Positions 1 through 7,795 of a DNA stretch of 64,000 nt are shown piece by piece. The notes under the pieces are model-generated. The model did not search any database. It was not told the origin of the DNA and saw only the letters and a program-made list of their open reading frames with translations. Within the stretch, counting starts at the first letter, position 1, and each line of letters opens with the position of its first letter. The stretch comes from Acidobacteriota bacterium (lineage in GTDB: Bacteria > Acidobacteriota > Terriglobia > Bryobacterales > Bryobacteraceae): positions 35,575 to 99,574 of the forward strand of contig CANIVU010000017.1 in the NCBI GenBank assembly GCA_947470805.1, given 5' to 3'. The translations under genes were made by a program, and so were the position numbers.

Positions 1-282
1 CTGTTTTTGGGGCCGGGGGAGACGCCGGGGTATGGCGTGGTGAACCTGGGCGGCCGGTATGCGCTGCACCGGAGGGTGGAACTTTTTGCGCAGCTGAACA
101 ATCTTTTCGACCGGAAATACTACACGGCGGCTCAATTGGGCGCGACGGCGTTTACCGACGGCGGCCAGTTTGTAGCGCGGCCCTTTGCCGCGGTGAACGG
201 AGTGTTCCCGGTTCGGCATGCGACCTTCTGCGCACCTGGAGCGCCGCGGGGGATTTGGGGCGGGATGCGGGTACGGTTCTGA
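1..282 (+). CDS. TonB-dependent outer-membrane receptor, C-terminal fragment
   Basis: This is the last part of a beta-barrel receptor whose start lies outside the window. The frame is open from base 1. Near the visible start is the segment '[16 protein letters not shown]', the typical N/D-rich strand found close to the end of TonB-dependent receptors ('nlfdkkY'). The protein ends in alternating aromatic and charged residues with a final Phe (RVRF), the usual recognition signal for outer-membrane barrel assembly. Such receptors import siderophores, cobalamin or glycans using energy from TonB. The substrate cannot be judged from this fragment. The sigma factor gene begins 18 bases downstream on the same strand. 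Receptor and sigma regulation often go together, but here a link is only inferred from proximity. Confidence 0.85.
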   Translation: MFLGPGETPGYGVVNLGGRYALHRRVELFAQLNNLFDRKYYTAAQLGATAFTDGGQFVARPFAAVNGVFPVRHATFCAPGAPRGIWGGMRVRF

Positions 283-299
283 TCGGGTAGAGTATTCGG

Positions 300-830
300 A
301 TGCGGACGATCCCGACAGACGCGGCGTTGCTGAACGAGTTGCTGGAGAGCAGCGCGCCGGAGGCGGTGTCGCTGGAGTCGGAAGTGACGGCGATGTTCGA
401 CACCTATCGCAACCCTCTACTGCGGTTTGCGCTTTCGCTGGGGCTGGCGGCCGCCGATGGAGAGGAAGTGATTCAGGAGGTTTTTCTGGCGCTGTTTCAA
501 CATCTGCGGGCAGGTAAACCGAAGGACAATTTGCGGAGCTGGTTGTTCCAGGTTTGCCATAACCGGGCGCTGAAACTGCGGCAGCGGCGGCCGGCGCCGG
601 TGTTGGTTCCGACGGCGACGGCGACGCCGGAGGAGCAGGCGATTGCGCGGCAGACGAAGGAGCGGGTGGCGGCGGCGATCCGGACGTTGCCGGAGCAGGA
701 GCGGGTTTGCCTGGCGCTTCGGGCGGAAGGGTTGCGGTACCGGGAAATTGCGGGTGTTCTGGGAATTTCGCTGGGCGGGGTGGCGATGGCGTTGGAACGC
801 GCGGTGGGACGGCTGAGGGAGAAAGCATGA
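300..830 (+). CDS. ECF-type RNA polymerase sigma factor
   Basis: A 176-residue sigma-70 family protein with only regions 2 and 4, so an extracytoplasmic-function type. Region 2 (about residues 28-95) holds the helix 'EEVIQEVFLALFQHL' and the conserved 'LRSWLFQVCHNRALKLRQ' stretch that binds the -10 element. Region 4 (about 110-170) has 'LPEQERVCLALRAEGLRYREIA' followed by a helix-turn-helix that reads the -35 element. The stop codon overlaps the start of the next gene, an anti-sigma factor, in an ATGA arrangement. The two are therefore translationally coupled, the usual sigma/anti-sigma layout. The signal sensed is unknown. An alternative call of a generic SigK/RpoE-like factor would not change the role. 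Confidence 0.93.
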   Translation: MRTIPTDAALLNELLESSAPEAVSLESEVTAMFDTYRNPLLRFALSLGLAAADGEEVIQEVFLALFQHLRAGKPKDNLRSWLFQVCHNRALKLRQRRPAPVLVPTATATPEEQAIARQTKERVAAAIRTLPEQERVCLALRAEGLRYREIAGVLGISLGGVAMALERAVGRLREKA

Positions 831-1573
831 CACACGTTGCCGACCATGAACTGCTGATGGACGCCGATGGGGAGTTGGAGGGGCAGCGCGCGTTCGATGT
901 GCGGGCGCACCTTACGGCGTGCGCGGTGTGCAGGCGGCGGCAGTGCGAAATTCTGGAAGCCCTGGGGATGGCCGCGGAGGAGCACCTGGAGCAGGAGTTG
1001 CCACCGATCGACGGCGCGCGGACGATGCTGCAGGCGCGGTTGCGGCCCGACCGACGGCAGCGCACGTTCGCGGTGGCGGCGCTGGCGGCGGCGGCGTGTT
1101 TGCTGGTGATTCAGTTCCTGCCGGAGCGGGCGACCGGGTTGATGCCGAGAGCCGAGTTGACACCGGGCGCGGTGCGCGAGGTGAGCACGGAGGCGATGTG
1201 CGCGGTGGGCGAGGACACCGACCGGCGGGAAATTCCGCACGAGGTGGCGGTGGAGGTGTTCCGGAAGTATGGGATCCACGACCCGCGGCCGCGGGCGTTC
1301 GAGGTGGATTACCTGATTCCGCCGGACCTGGGCGGGGCGGGCGATGTGCGGAACCTGTGGCCGCAACCCTACAACGAAGGCACGTGGAATGCGCGGGTGA
1401 AGGACGCGCTGGAAGACCGGCTGCGGACGATGGTTTGCGCCGGGACGGTGCCATTGGACGTGGCGCAGAAGGAGTTGGCGGAGGACTGGATTGGCGCGTA
1501 TCGGAAGTATTTCGGGTCACGGGATCCGCTGCCGGTCCACGTGGCGTTTGTGAAAGACAGGCCCTGGGAGTAA
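827..1573 (+). CDS. Anti-sigma factor with zinc-finger head and HNH-like extracytoplasmic tail
   Basis: A 248-residue membrane protein. The start was chosen at the ATG that overlaps the sigma stop (ATGA); the frame is open further upstream, but that part lies inside the sigma gene. The N-terminus carries a zf-HC2 anti-sigma zinc finger with His, then 'HLTACAVC' (HxxxCxxC). One transmembrane helix follows at about residues 88-106 ('VAALAAAACLLVIQFL'). The exported C-terminal half (about 140-235) resembles an HNH-nuclease fold: 'VDYLIPPDLGG', 'NLWPQPY', 'VKDALEDRL' and 'DWIGAYRKYF'. In HNH proteins of this shape the first motif normally reads VDHLIP; here the His is Tyr, so catalysis is unlikely and a ligand-sensing or structural role is inferred. 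It should sequester the upstream sigma factor at the inner membrane. Confidence 0.85.
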   Translation: MTHVADHELLMDADGELEGQRAFDVRAHLTACAVCRRRQCEILEALGMAAEEHLEQELPPIDGARTMLQARLRPDRRQRTFAVAALAAAACLLVIQFLPERATGLMPRAELTPGAVREVSTEAMCAVGEDTDRREIPHEVAVEVFRKYGIHDPRPRAFEVDYLIPPDLGGAGDVRNLWPQPYNEGTWNARVKDALEDRLRTMVCAGTVPLDVAQKELAEDWIGAYRKYFGSRDPLPVHVAFVKDRPWE

Positions 1574-1580
1574 GGGCCGA

Positions 1581-2951
1581 TTACCAGAAGCCGATGAGCT
1601 TCCACCAGGCGGCGCCGATGACGAGCCAGATGGCGACGTTGACGAGCGAAACCAGGAAGCCGATGCGCCACCATTCGCCTTCGGTGACGTAGCCGGCCCC
1701 GAAGAAGACGGGCGCCGAGCCGGTGCCGTAGTGGGTAATGCCGGCGTTGAGATTGGAGAAATAGGCGATGGGCAGGGCGGCGAGCATGGGGGGCGCGCCG
1801 GTGGCGAGGGCGGCGGTGAAGAAGGCCGGGTAGAGCGCGGTGACCTGCGCGGTCATGCTGGCGAAGGCGTAGTGAATGTAGAAGTAGACGACGGCGAGGA
1901 GCGTCAGCGCGAGGGGCCAGGCGAGGCCGTGGAGATGTTGGAAGAGCGCTTCGGAGACCACCTTCACGACGCCGCCGGAGTTGAGTTCATCGGCCATCAT
2001 GATAAGCGGGGCGAACCAGAGGAGCACGTCCCAGGCCTTGGTTTCGCCGATGAGTTCGTCCCAGGTGAGGAGGCCGCCGAGCAGTTGGGCGCAGATGCCG
2101 GTAAGGGCGACGAAGGCGTTGCCGATGCCGTGCCAAGGGGAGGTGACCCAACCGAACATGACGGCGAAGAGGATGGCGATGAGGCCCTGTTCGGCGCGTG
2201 TTAGCGGGCCGAGTTCATTGAGCTTTTCGGCGGCGAGGGCGCGGGCCGGGGCGGTGTCCTGGATATCGGGCCGATGCCAGCGGTGGATGAACCAGGGCAC
2301 GGCGAGGAGGGAGCAGAGCGCGGGGACCGATGAGCCGGCGAGCCAGCCGAGCCAGGTGATTTCCACCTTGCCGATTTTCATGGCGAACTGGGCGATGAGC
2401 GGGTTGGCGACCATGCTGGTGAGGAAGACGCCAGAGGCGAGATAGTTGCCGTGGAAGCAGACGAGCATGAGGAACGAGCCGATCTTGCGGGCTGTGGGGC
2501 CGGGTTCGGAGGCGAAGGCCAAGGCGAGCGAGCGCGTGACGGGGAAGACCACTCCCCCGCCCCGGGCGGTATCGGACGGGACAAACGGCGCGACCAGCAT
2601 GCCGGCGGAGACGACGGCGTAGCCGAGGCGGAGGGGAGTGGTGGCGAAGCGGCGGATGAGCAAGTAGGCCACGCGCATGCCGAGACCGGTGGTGGAGATG
2701 GCGCGCGCGAAGAGGTAGGCGGAGAAGATGAGCCAGACGGTTTGGTTGGAAAAGCCCAGCAGAACGCGGTTGGCCGGAACGGTGCCGGTGAGGGCGAGCA
2801 GCGTCATGGAGATCATGACGCTGACGCCCATGGGCGCGGGGCGCACTACGAGCGCGAGGATGGTGGCGATGAAGACCGCCAGTAATTGACGCTGGTTCGG
2901 GGCGAGACCGGGCAGGGGCGCGAAGTAGAGGAGCGCGCCCGGGAGGAGCAC
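1581..2951 (-). CDS. DASS (SLC13-like) anion/dicarboxylate transporter
   Basis: A 456-residue, strongly hydrophobic inner-membrane protein with about 11-12 membrane segments. It matches the divalent anion:Na+ symporter family, including plant and bacterial 2-oxoglutarate/malate and citrate/succinate carriers. Supporting motifs are 'FSNQTVWLIFSAYLFARA' in the first half, 'PSDTARGGGVVFPV' (SNT-like substrate loop, here SDT), and 'YGTGSAPVFFGAGYV' in the second half. Likely substrates are dicarboxylates or tricarboxylates; which one cannot be read from the sequence. The start is GTG, and no in-frame ATG was found upstream. The gene converges on the anti-sigma gene with only 7 bases between stops. 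It follows the copper/cytochrome cluster on the same strand after about 58 bases, so co-transcription is possible but functionally unexplained. Confidence 0.88.
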   Translation of the reverse strand: MLLPGALLYFAPLPGLAPNQRQLLAVFIATILALVVRPAPMGVSVMISMTLLALTGTVPANRVLLGFSNQTVWLIFSAYLFARAISTTGLGMRVAYLLIRRFATTPLRLGYAVVSAGMLVAPFVPSDTARGGGVVFPVTRSLALAFASEPGPTARKIGSFLMLVCFHGNYLASGVFLTSMVANPLIAQFAMKIGKVEITWLGWLAGSSVPALCSLLAVPWFIHRWHRPDIQDTAPARALAAEKLNELGPLTRAEQGLIAILFAVMFGWVTSPWHGIGNAFVALTGICAQLLGGLLTWDELIGETKAWDVLLWFAPLIMMADELNSGGVVKVVSEALFQHLHGLAWPLALTLLAVVYFYIHYAFASMTAQVTALYPAFFTAALATGAPPMLAALPIAYFSNLNAGITHYGTGSAPVFFGAGYVTEGEWWRIGFLVSLVNVAIWLVIGAAWWKLIGFW

Positions 2952-3009
2952 GGCCAGCCAGCGATTCAGGGTGGAGGCGTTGGGAGACAGAGCACTATCA
3001 TAACTTTCC

Positions 3010-3342
3010 TTATGGCTTGGGGAGGATCTGGATATCGCCGAGCCAGTATTCGAGGTCCTGGGGGCGGTGGTAGAGCGCGGCTTTGATACGGAGTCCGGGG
3101 GCGAGTTTAGCCAGATCGGCCTTCTCTTTAATGGGGAACTCCATGGTCATACCGCGCATCCAGACCTTGCCTTCGGCGTTCTGGATGTTGCCGTGGCGGA
3201 CGAGGGCAAGGCGGTGAACGGCGTCGACGCGGATGACGTCGCCTTCGAGTTCATAGCGGTCCGTCGGGATGTTGTCCGCTTTTGGCGGGCCGCAGGAGAG
3301 GGCACCGAGTAGAAGAGCGAGGAGCGCCAGGCGGCTAGGCAT
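3010..3342 (-). CDS. CusF-like copper-binding lipoprotein
   Basis: A 110-residue exported protein. The start was placed at the ATG whose first codons give 'MPSRLALLALLLGALSCG', a lipoprotein signal with a Cys (LSC) at the lipobox. The mature part is a single small beta-barrel of the CusF/EfcA copper-binding type: 'GDVIRVDAVHRLALVRHG' then 'VWMRGMTMEFPI'. CusF of Escherichia coli binds Cu(I) through one His, one Trp and two Met in a W-x-x-M-x-M arrangement. Here the segment reads W-M-R-G-M-T-M, so the Met pair and a nearby Trp are present. The gene overlaps the end of the upstream CcmH-like gene by 8 bases, which suggests coupled translation and a joint role in envelope copper handling or cytochrome assembly. 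Confidence 0.75.
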   Translation of the reverse strand: MPSRLALLALLLGALSCGPPKADNIPTDRYELEGDVIRVDAVHRLALVRHGNIQNAEGKVWMRGMTMEFPIKEKADLAKLAPGLRIKAALYHRPQDLEYWLGDIQILPKP

Positions 3343-3808
3343 GTTTTCGTTTCTCCTGCGCGGAGGCGGGGGGCGGCGGCCCATCCCAGAGGTCCCATTC
3401 ATCATCCGGTGGGAGCGGGAGCGCGTCGGGAGGGCGTTGGGTACGCAGGCGATTGAGGATGAGCCCAAGCGCGGCGAGACCGGCGGCGCAGGCGGCGACC
3501 GGGGTCCAGGTTAACCAATGACCCGCGGAGCCGTCCGGGGTAGCCAGGATGCGGCGGGAGTATTGGGTGAGCAGTGCCTGTTTGATCTGGCCGTCGTCGT
3601 GGCCGAGGGCGATGCGACGGCGAATGTCGGCTCGCATTTCGTCGGCCTTCGGGGATTGATGGGTGAGCAGATTTTCGCGCCAGCAGCAGGGGGCGACGAA
3701 GGAGCGGAAGAGACGGGAGAGTCTGGGGTCGCCGTTGGACGGATCACCCCGTAATGGGCCTGCCGCGAGGGCGGCGAGGGGAATGAAGAATACACCTCTA
3801 CGGTGCAT
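3335..3808 (-). CDS. CcmH/NrfF-like cytochrome c biogenesis protein with vicinal Cys pair
   Basis: A 157-residue protein. The start ATG is preceded by a strong AGGAGG site. A signal peptide (about residues 1-22) is followed by a domain resembling CcmH, the thiol-redox factor that presents apocytochrome c for heme attachment. The order matches: a Cys motif, then 'SPKADEMRADIRRRIALGHDDGQIKQALL', then 'QYSRRILATP', then a membrane anchor at about 100-120. CcmH normally carries LRCxxCQ; here the region reads 'FVAPCCWREN', with the two cysteines adjacent. No other ccm genes are in the window. Neighbours are a CusF-like protein (8-base overlap) and two Cys-rich secreted proteins. A function in thiol or copper chemistry in the envelope is inferred. 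Confidence 0.7.
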   Translation of the reverse strand: MHRRGVFFIPLAALAAGPLRGDPSNGDPRLSRLFRSFVAPCCWRENLLTHQSPKADEMRADIRRRIALGHDDGQIKQALLTQYSRRILATPDGSAGHWLTWTPVAACAAGLAALGLILNRLRTQRPPDALPLPPDDEWDLWDGPPPPASAQEKRKHA

Positions 3809-3845
3809 GGAGGCCTCCTTGGTGTTCGATTGGTTATGCAGTGGT

Positions 3846-4262
3846 TTAGGCGTCGAACGGAGGCGGCGGGCGTTGGAAGAGTTGGACGGTGCGGACGGAT
3901 GGGTGGACGTGCGTCGCGAAGAGGGCGAGGGGAACTGGACAGGCTGGCGGCGGGCAATGCGACGGCTGAACGCGGGAGGGCGACAGGGAAACGGATTGGC
4001 CGGGGAGGGCCCGAGCGGAACATTTGGCGGGGCAGGCGGCGGCCGATATGGCCGGTTGGTTGAGGGAGTGCGGACGGTGGCGGCAGCAGGATTTCGCGCC
4101 CGTGCGACAGCATTGTTTGCCACAGGCGGTTTGGAAAGAAAGCAGGGCGAGAGCGTCGGGGGCGAGGAGGGCGAGCGTCAGGCACAGCGCGGCCAGCCCG
4201 CGCAATAAGCGGGGTAGCGGTGAGAACGCTGTGAGCAGGCTGAGAAACATGCGCGGGGGCAC
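3846..4262 (-). CDS. Small secreted Cys-rich protein (second of a pair)
   Basis: A 138-residue protein of unknown function. It starts at GTG (with GGA just upstream) or at the ATG four codons in. A hydrophobic export signal spans about residues 18-40. The mature start is Cys-rich: 'CGKQCCRTGAKSCCRH', then single cysteines further on, giving around nine to ten in total. The C-terminal tail is Pro-rich and ends 'FQRPPPPFDA'. The upstream neighbour has the same design (signal, CC-R-x-G-K motif, tail 'HLRGPPAPLA'), so the two look like diverged paralogs. Adjacent genes encode CcmH-like and CusF-like proteins, so metal or thiol binding is inferred. The base composition of the tail could also arise by chance in GC-rich DNA, so the gene call is moderate. 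Confidence 0.55.
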   Translation of the reverse strand: MPPRMFLSLLTAFSPLPRLLRGLAALCLTLALLAPDALALLSFQTACGKQCCRTGAKSCCRHRPHSLNQPAISAAACPAKCSARALPGQSVSLSPSRVQPSHCPPPACPVPLALFATHVHPSVRTVQLFQRPPPPFDA

Positions 4263-4297
4263 GATTCCTTTCGCGATTCAGAACAGGAAGGGGTTCT

Positions 4298-4672
4298 TCA
4301 GGCGAGAGGAGCAGGCGGGCCGCGCAGATGGGCGGCGGGTGCGGATTGGTCCCGCCATCCGATGGAGTGCCAGGGGGCAAGAGCCGATACAACCGACAGG
4401 GAGACGGCTGATTGGGCAACGACGGCGGCGCCCGCGTGGCCGGCGGCAGAGGACGGCGCCGACGGGTACTGGCCGCAGTGGGGAGTTGCGTTGAGTAACG
4501 CGGCACCTGGCAAATCAGCAGGCGTGGCGCGTTTGGCGCATCCGTGTTTGCCGTCGCGGCGGCAGCAGGCAGGGAGGTTTTCTTCCGCGGTCGCGGGGAA
4601 GGCGGCGAGCAGCGGCGCGAGCAGCGTGAGGCTAAAAAGGAACAACAGCGAACTGGAGATGAACCGCCGCAA
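4298..4672 (-). CDS. Small secreted Cys-rich protein (first of a pair)
   Basis: About 124 residues if translation begins at the TTG at 4672; no ATG lies between the upstream region and the signal peptide, and the frame continues open into the riboswitch region. The signal is clear: 'FISSSLLFLFSLTLLAPLLA' followed by a plausible cleavage after AFPATA. The mature protein opens with 'ENLPACCRRDGKHGCAKR' and ends 'HLRGPPAPLA'. I recall the 'LPACCRRxGKHxC' pattern as typical of small acidobacterial secreted proteins of unknown function. This is the promoter-proximal gene of the minus-strand cluster with the second Cys-rich protein, CcmH-like and CusF-like genes. It is divergent from the gcvP riboswitch. 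Confidence 0.6.
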   Translation of the reverse strand: MRRFISSSLLFLFSLTLLAPLLAAFPATAEENLPACCRRDGKHGCAKRATPADLPGAALLNATPHCGQYPSAPSSAAGHAGAAVVAQSAVSLSVVSALAPWHSIGWRDQSAPAAHLRGPPAPLA

Positions 4673-4757
4673 GAATTCGATTCTAGCGGAGTTTGCCAGC
4701 CCCGCCACGGTCGCGCTACGCTTATTGGAGAACCGACCGAGTAATTCCACAATTCGC

Positions 4758-4925
4758 CAGAATCGCGCGCGGGAGAGACCTCTTTGTTGAGGCGCCGAAG
4801 GAGCAAGAGCCCCGGAAACTCTCAGGCAAAAGGACCGCCTCGATTCTTCTAAACCATCTGGAAAGTGGCTCCGCAAGAGCCCGCCGAAGAGATAACTTTT
4901 TCAGGCACCAAAGACAGAGCGGGCA
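4758..4925 (+). promoter_or_regulatory. Tandem glycine riboswitch (gcvT element)
   Basis: Two consecutive glycine aptamers precede gcvP. The first (about 4762-4842) shows the conserved blocks GGGAGAGACC, GCCGAAGGAGCAA, GGAAACTCTCAGGCAAAAGGACC in the right order. The second (about 4855-4922) shows CTGGAAAG, CGCCGAAGAGATAAC, TTTCAGGCACCAAAGACAGAG. The two are joined by a short linker, the classical cooperative arrangement. Glycine binding normally turns on glycine-cleavage genes. The ribosome site and start of gcvP lie 15-20 bases downstream of the second aptamer. I see no clear terminator stem between aptamer and start, so control of translation initiation is more likely than attenuation (inference). 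Confidence 0.92.
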
Positions 4926-4939
4926 GACAAGGATCCGTC

Positions 4940-7792
4940 ATGCCTGCAAACACCAAGACTCTTGCCGCCGATTTTGCCGCCCGTCACATTGGGCCTTCTC
5001 CCAGTGACGTGGATGCGATGCTGACAACGCTGGGCGTGCCGTCGCTCGACGCATTGATCGGCCAGACTGTTCCGGCTTCGATCCGCCATCCGCGGCCGCT
5101 CGAACACGGGCCGGTGATGAGCGAAGTGGAAGTTCTGACGCACATGCGGGAAATTGCCGCGAAGAACCAGATCTTCACCAGCTTCATTGGCATGGGGTAT
5201 CACGGCACGCACCTGCCTGGCGTGATTCTACGGAACATCTTGGAGAACCCGGCTTGGTACACGGCCTACACGCCGTATCAACCGGAGATCTCGCAGGGGC
5301 GGCTGGAGGCATTGATCAACTACCAGACGATGATCACGGATCTAACAGGGCTGGACGTGGCGAACGCCTCCCTGCTGGACGAGGCGACGGCGGCGGCAGA
5401 GGCGATGACGGTGGCGCGCCGAGTGGCCACGCAAAAAGAGAACAAGTTTTTCGTTGACCACGATGTGCACCCGCAAACACATGCGTTGATCGTGACGCGC
5501 GCGCAACCGCTGGGGCTGACGGTCGTCAGCGGCGACCCGATGACGGCGGACTTTGCAGGCTGCTTCGGAGCGATCTTCCAGCACCCCGGTTCGCATGGCG
5601 CAATCCGCGACTTGCGCGGGCCGATTGCGAAGGTGAAAGCACAGGGCGGCGTGCCGATTGTGGCGGCCGATCCGCTGGCGCTGACGGTGCTGGCGTCGCC
5701 GGCGGAGTTGGGCGCGGAGATTGCGTTGGGATCCACGCAGCGGTTTGGCGTGCCGATGGGCTACGGCGGCCCGCACGCGGCGTATCTGGCGGTGAAGGAC
5801 GCCTACAAACGGCATATGCCGGGGCGATTGGTGGGCGTGTCGATTGACGCGCATGGCAGCAGCGCGTACCGGCTGGCATTGCAGACGCGCGAACAGCATA
5901 TTCGCCGCGAGAAGGCGACGTCGAACATCTGCACGGCGCAGGTGCTGCTGGCGGTGATTGCGTCGATGTACGCGGTCTACCATGGGCCGGAGGGGTTGAC
6001 GCACATAGCCGATCAGGTGCGGCGGCGCACGGCAGTGCTGGCGGCGGGGTTGCGGCAACTGGGCTTCACGCTGCGGCACGATGCGTTTTTCGACACCATC
6101 ACCGTGGAGACGGGCGACCGGACGGCGGAGATTGTGGCGCGCGGCGCGGCGGCGAAGATGAACTTCCGCGTCGGCCCGAATTCGCTGGGCGTGACAACAG
6201 ACGAGACGACGACGGCGGCGCTGATTGAAGCGGTTTGGCTGGCCTTCAGCGGCCAGACGCTGGCCTATGATAGCGTGGCCGCAGAGCCGGTAACGCCGGC
6301 CGGACTGGCGCGCGAATCGGCATTCCTGACGCACCCGGTGTTCCACCGCTACCGCAGCGAGACGGAGATGCTGCGCTATCTGCGGAAGCTGTCGGACCGC
6401 GATCTGGCGTTGGACCGCGCGATGATTCCGCTGGGTTCGTGCACGATGAAACTGAATGCCACCACCGAGATGATTCCGGTGACCTGGCCCGAGTTCGGCG
6501 CGCTGCATCCGTTTGCGCCGGCCGAGCAGGCGGCGGGGTATCACGAGATGTTCGCGGCGCTGGAAAAAGACATCTGCGAAGTGACCGGTTATGACGCCGT
6601 CAGCCTGCAACCGAACTCCGGCGCGCAGGGCGAATACGCCGGACTGCTGGCGATTCGCGGGTATCACATCGCCCGCGGCGACGGGCACCGGACAATCTGT
6701 CTGATTCCTTCTTCGGCGCACGGCACCAACCCGGCGTCGGCCCACATGGTGGGGTATGACGTCGTAGTGACGTCTTGCGACGCCGATGGCAATGTGGACC
6801 TGGGCGACCTGCGGGCGAAGGCGGAGTTGCATGCCGCGAAGCTGGCGGCGGTGATGGTAACGTATCCCTCGACGCACGGCGTGTTTGAGGAAGAGATCCG
6901 CGAGATCTGCAACATCATCCACTCGCACGGCGGGCAGGTGTACCTGGACGGGGCGAACTTTAATGCACAGGTGGGCATTTCGCGGCCCGGCGATTTCGGC
7001 TCCGACGTTTCGCATTTAAACCTGCACAAGACGTTCTGCATCCCGCACGGCGGCGGCGGCCCGGGGATGGGTCCGATCGGCGTGAAGGCGCATCTGGCGC
7101 CGTTCCTGCCGGGCCATCCGTTGACGCGGCCGGACGCGCCGGTGGGACCGGTTTCGGCGGCGCCGTATGGCAGCGCGTCGATCCTTCCCATCAGCTATAC
7201 CTACATCCGCATGATGGGCGGCGCGGGGCTGAAGCTGGCGACCGAAGTCGCCATTCTGAACGCCAACTACATTGCGTCGAAGCTGGACGCGTACTTCCCG
7301 GTGCTATACAAGAATCACAACGGCCGTGTGGCCCACGAGTGCATTCTGGATCCGCGCCCGTTGAAGGACCTGTGCGGAGTGACGGTGGACGATATCGCCA
7401 AGCGGCTGATCGACTACGGGTTCCACGCGCCGACGATGAGCTTCCCGGTTCCGGGAACGCTCATGATTGAACCGACGGAATCGGAATCGAAGTACGAACT
7501 CGACCGCTTCATCGACGCGATGATCGCCATTCGCAAGGAGATCACCGCGGTGGAAGGCGGGCGGTTCAAGATCGAGGATTCCCCGCTCCGGCACGCGCCG
7601 CACACGACGCAGTGCATTGCGCAGGAGAGTTGGACGCGGCCTTATGCGAGGACCGAAGGGTGCTTCCCGGCCGGGTCGGCAAAGGCTGACAAGTATTGGC
7701 CGCCGGTGTCGCGTATCGACAACGTCTACGGGGACCGAAACCTGGTTTGCGTGTGCCCGCCGATGGAAGAGTACGCCGACGCGAAGGCATAA
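4940..7792 (+). CDS. gcvP: Glycine dehydrogenase (decarboxylating), P-protein
   Basis: A 950-residue single-chain P-protein (P1 and P2 halves fused). It decarboxylates glycine and passes the aminomethyl group to the lipoyl H-protein. The start was set at the ATG giving '[20 protein letters not shown]' because it follows an AGGA site directly after the riboswitch and matches the family N-terminus; the frame stays open upstream through the aptamer. Characteristic segments are '[19 protein letters not shown]', '[19 protein letters not shown]', '[17 protein letters not shown]', and the PLP lysine segment '[20 protein letters not shown]'. gcvT and gcvH are not adjacent, so the riboswitch here controls gcvP (and possibly the hydrolase 3 bases downstream). 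Confidence 0.97.
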   Translation: MPANTKTLAADFAARHIGPSPSDVDAMLTTLGVPSLDALIGQTVPASIRHPRPLEHGPVMSEVEVLTHMREIAAKNQIFTSFIGMGYHGTHLPGVILRNILENPAWYTAYTPYQPEISQGRLEALINYQTMITDLTGLDVANASLLDEATAAAEAMTVARRVATQKENKFFVDHDVHPQTHALIVTRAQPLGLTVVSGDPMTADFAGCFGAIFQHPGSHGAIRDLRGPIAKVKAQGGVPIVAADPLALTVLASPAELGAEIALGSTQRFGVPMGYGGPHAAYLAVKDAYKRHMPGRLVGVSIDAHGSSAYRLALQTREQHIRREKATSNICTAQVLLAVIASMYAVYHGPEGLTHIADQVRRRTAVLAAGLRQLGFTLRHDAFFDTITVETGDRTAEIVARGAAAKMNFRVGPNSLGVTTDETTTAALIEAVWLAFSGQTLAYDSVAAEPVTPAGLARESAFLTHPVFHRYRSETEMLRYLRKLSDRDLALDRAMIPLGSCTMKLNATTEMIPVTWPEFGALHPFAPAEQAAGYHEMFAALEKDICEVTGYDAVSLQPNSGAQGEYAGLLAIRGYHIARGDGHRTICLIPSSAHGTNPASAHMVGYDVVVTSCDADGNVDLGDLRAKAELHAAKLAAVMVTYPSTHGVFEEEIREICNIIHSHGGQVYLDGANFNAQVGISRPGDFGSDVSHLNLHKTFCIPHGGGGPGMGPIGVKAHLAPFLPGHPLTRPDAPVGPVSAAPYGSASILPISYTYIRMMGGAGLKLATEVAILNANYIASKLDAYFPVLYKNHNGRVAHECILDPRPLKDLCGVTVDDIAKRLIDYGFHAPTMSFPVPGTLMIEPTESESKYELDRFIDAMIAIRKEITAVEGGRFKIEDSPLRHAPHTTQCIAQESWTRPYARTEGCFPAGSAKADKYWPPVSRIDNVYGDRNLVCVCPPMEEYADAKA

Positions 7793-7795
7793 CCG

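Noticed and set aside
5342..7015. A 557-residue minus-strand frame inside gcvP
   Set aside because: It is Arg/His-rich and motif-free and lies wholly inside the well-supported gcvP.
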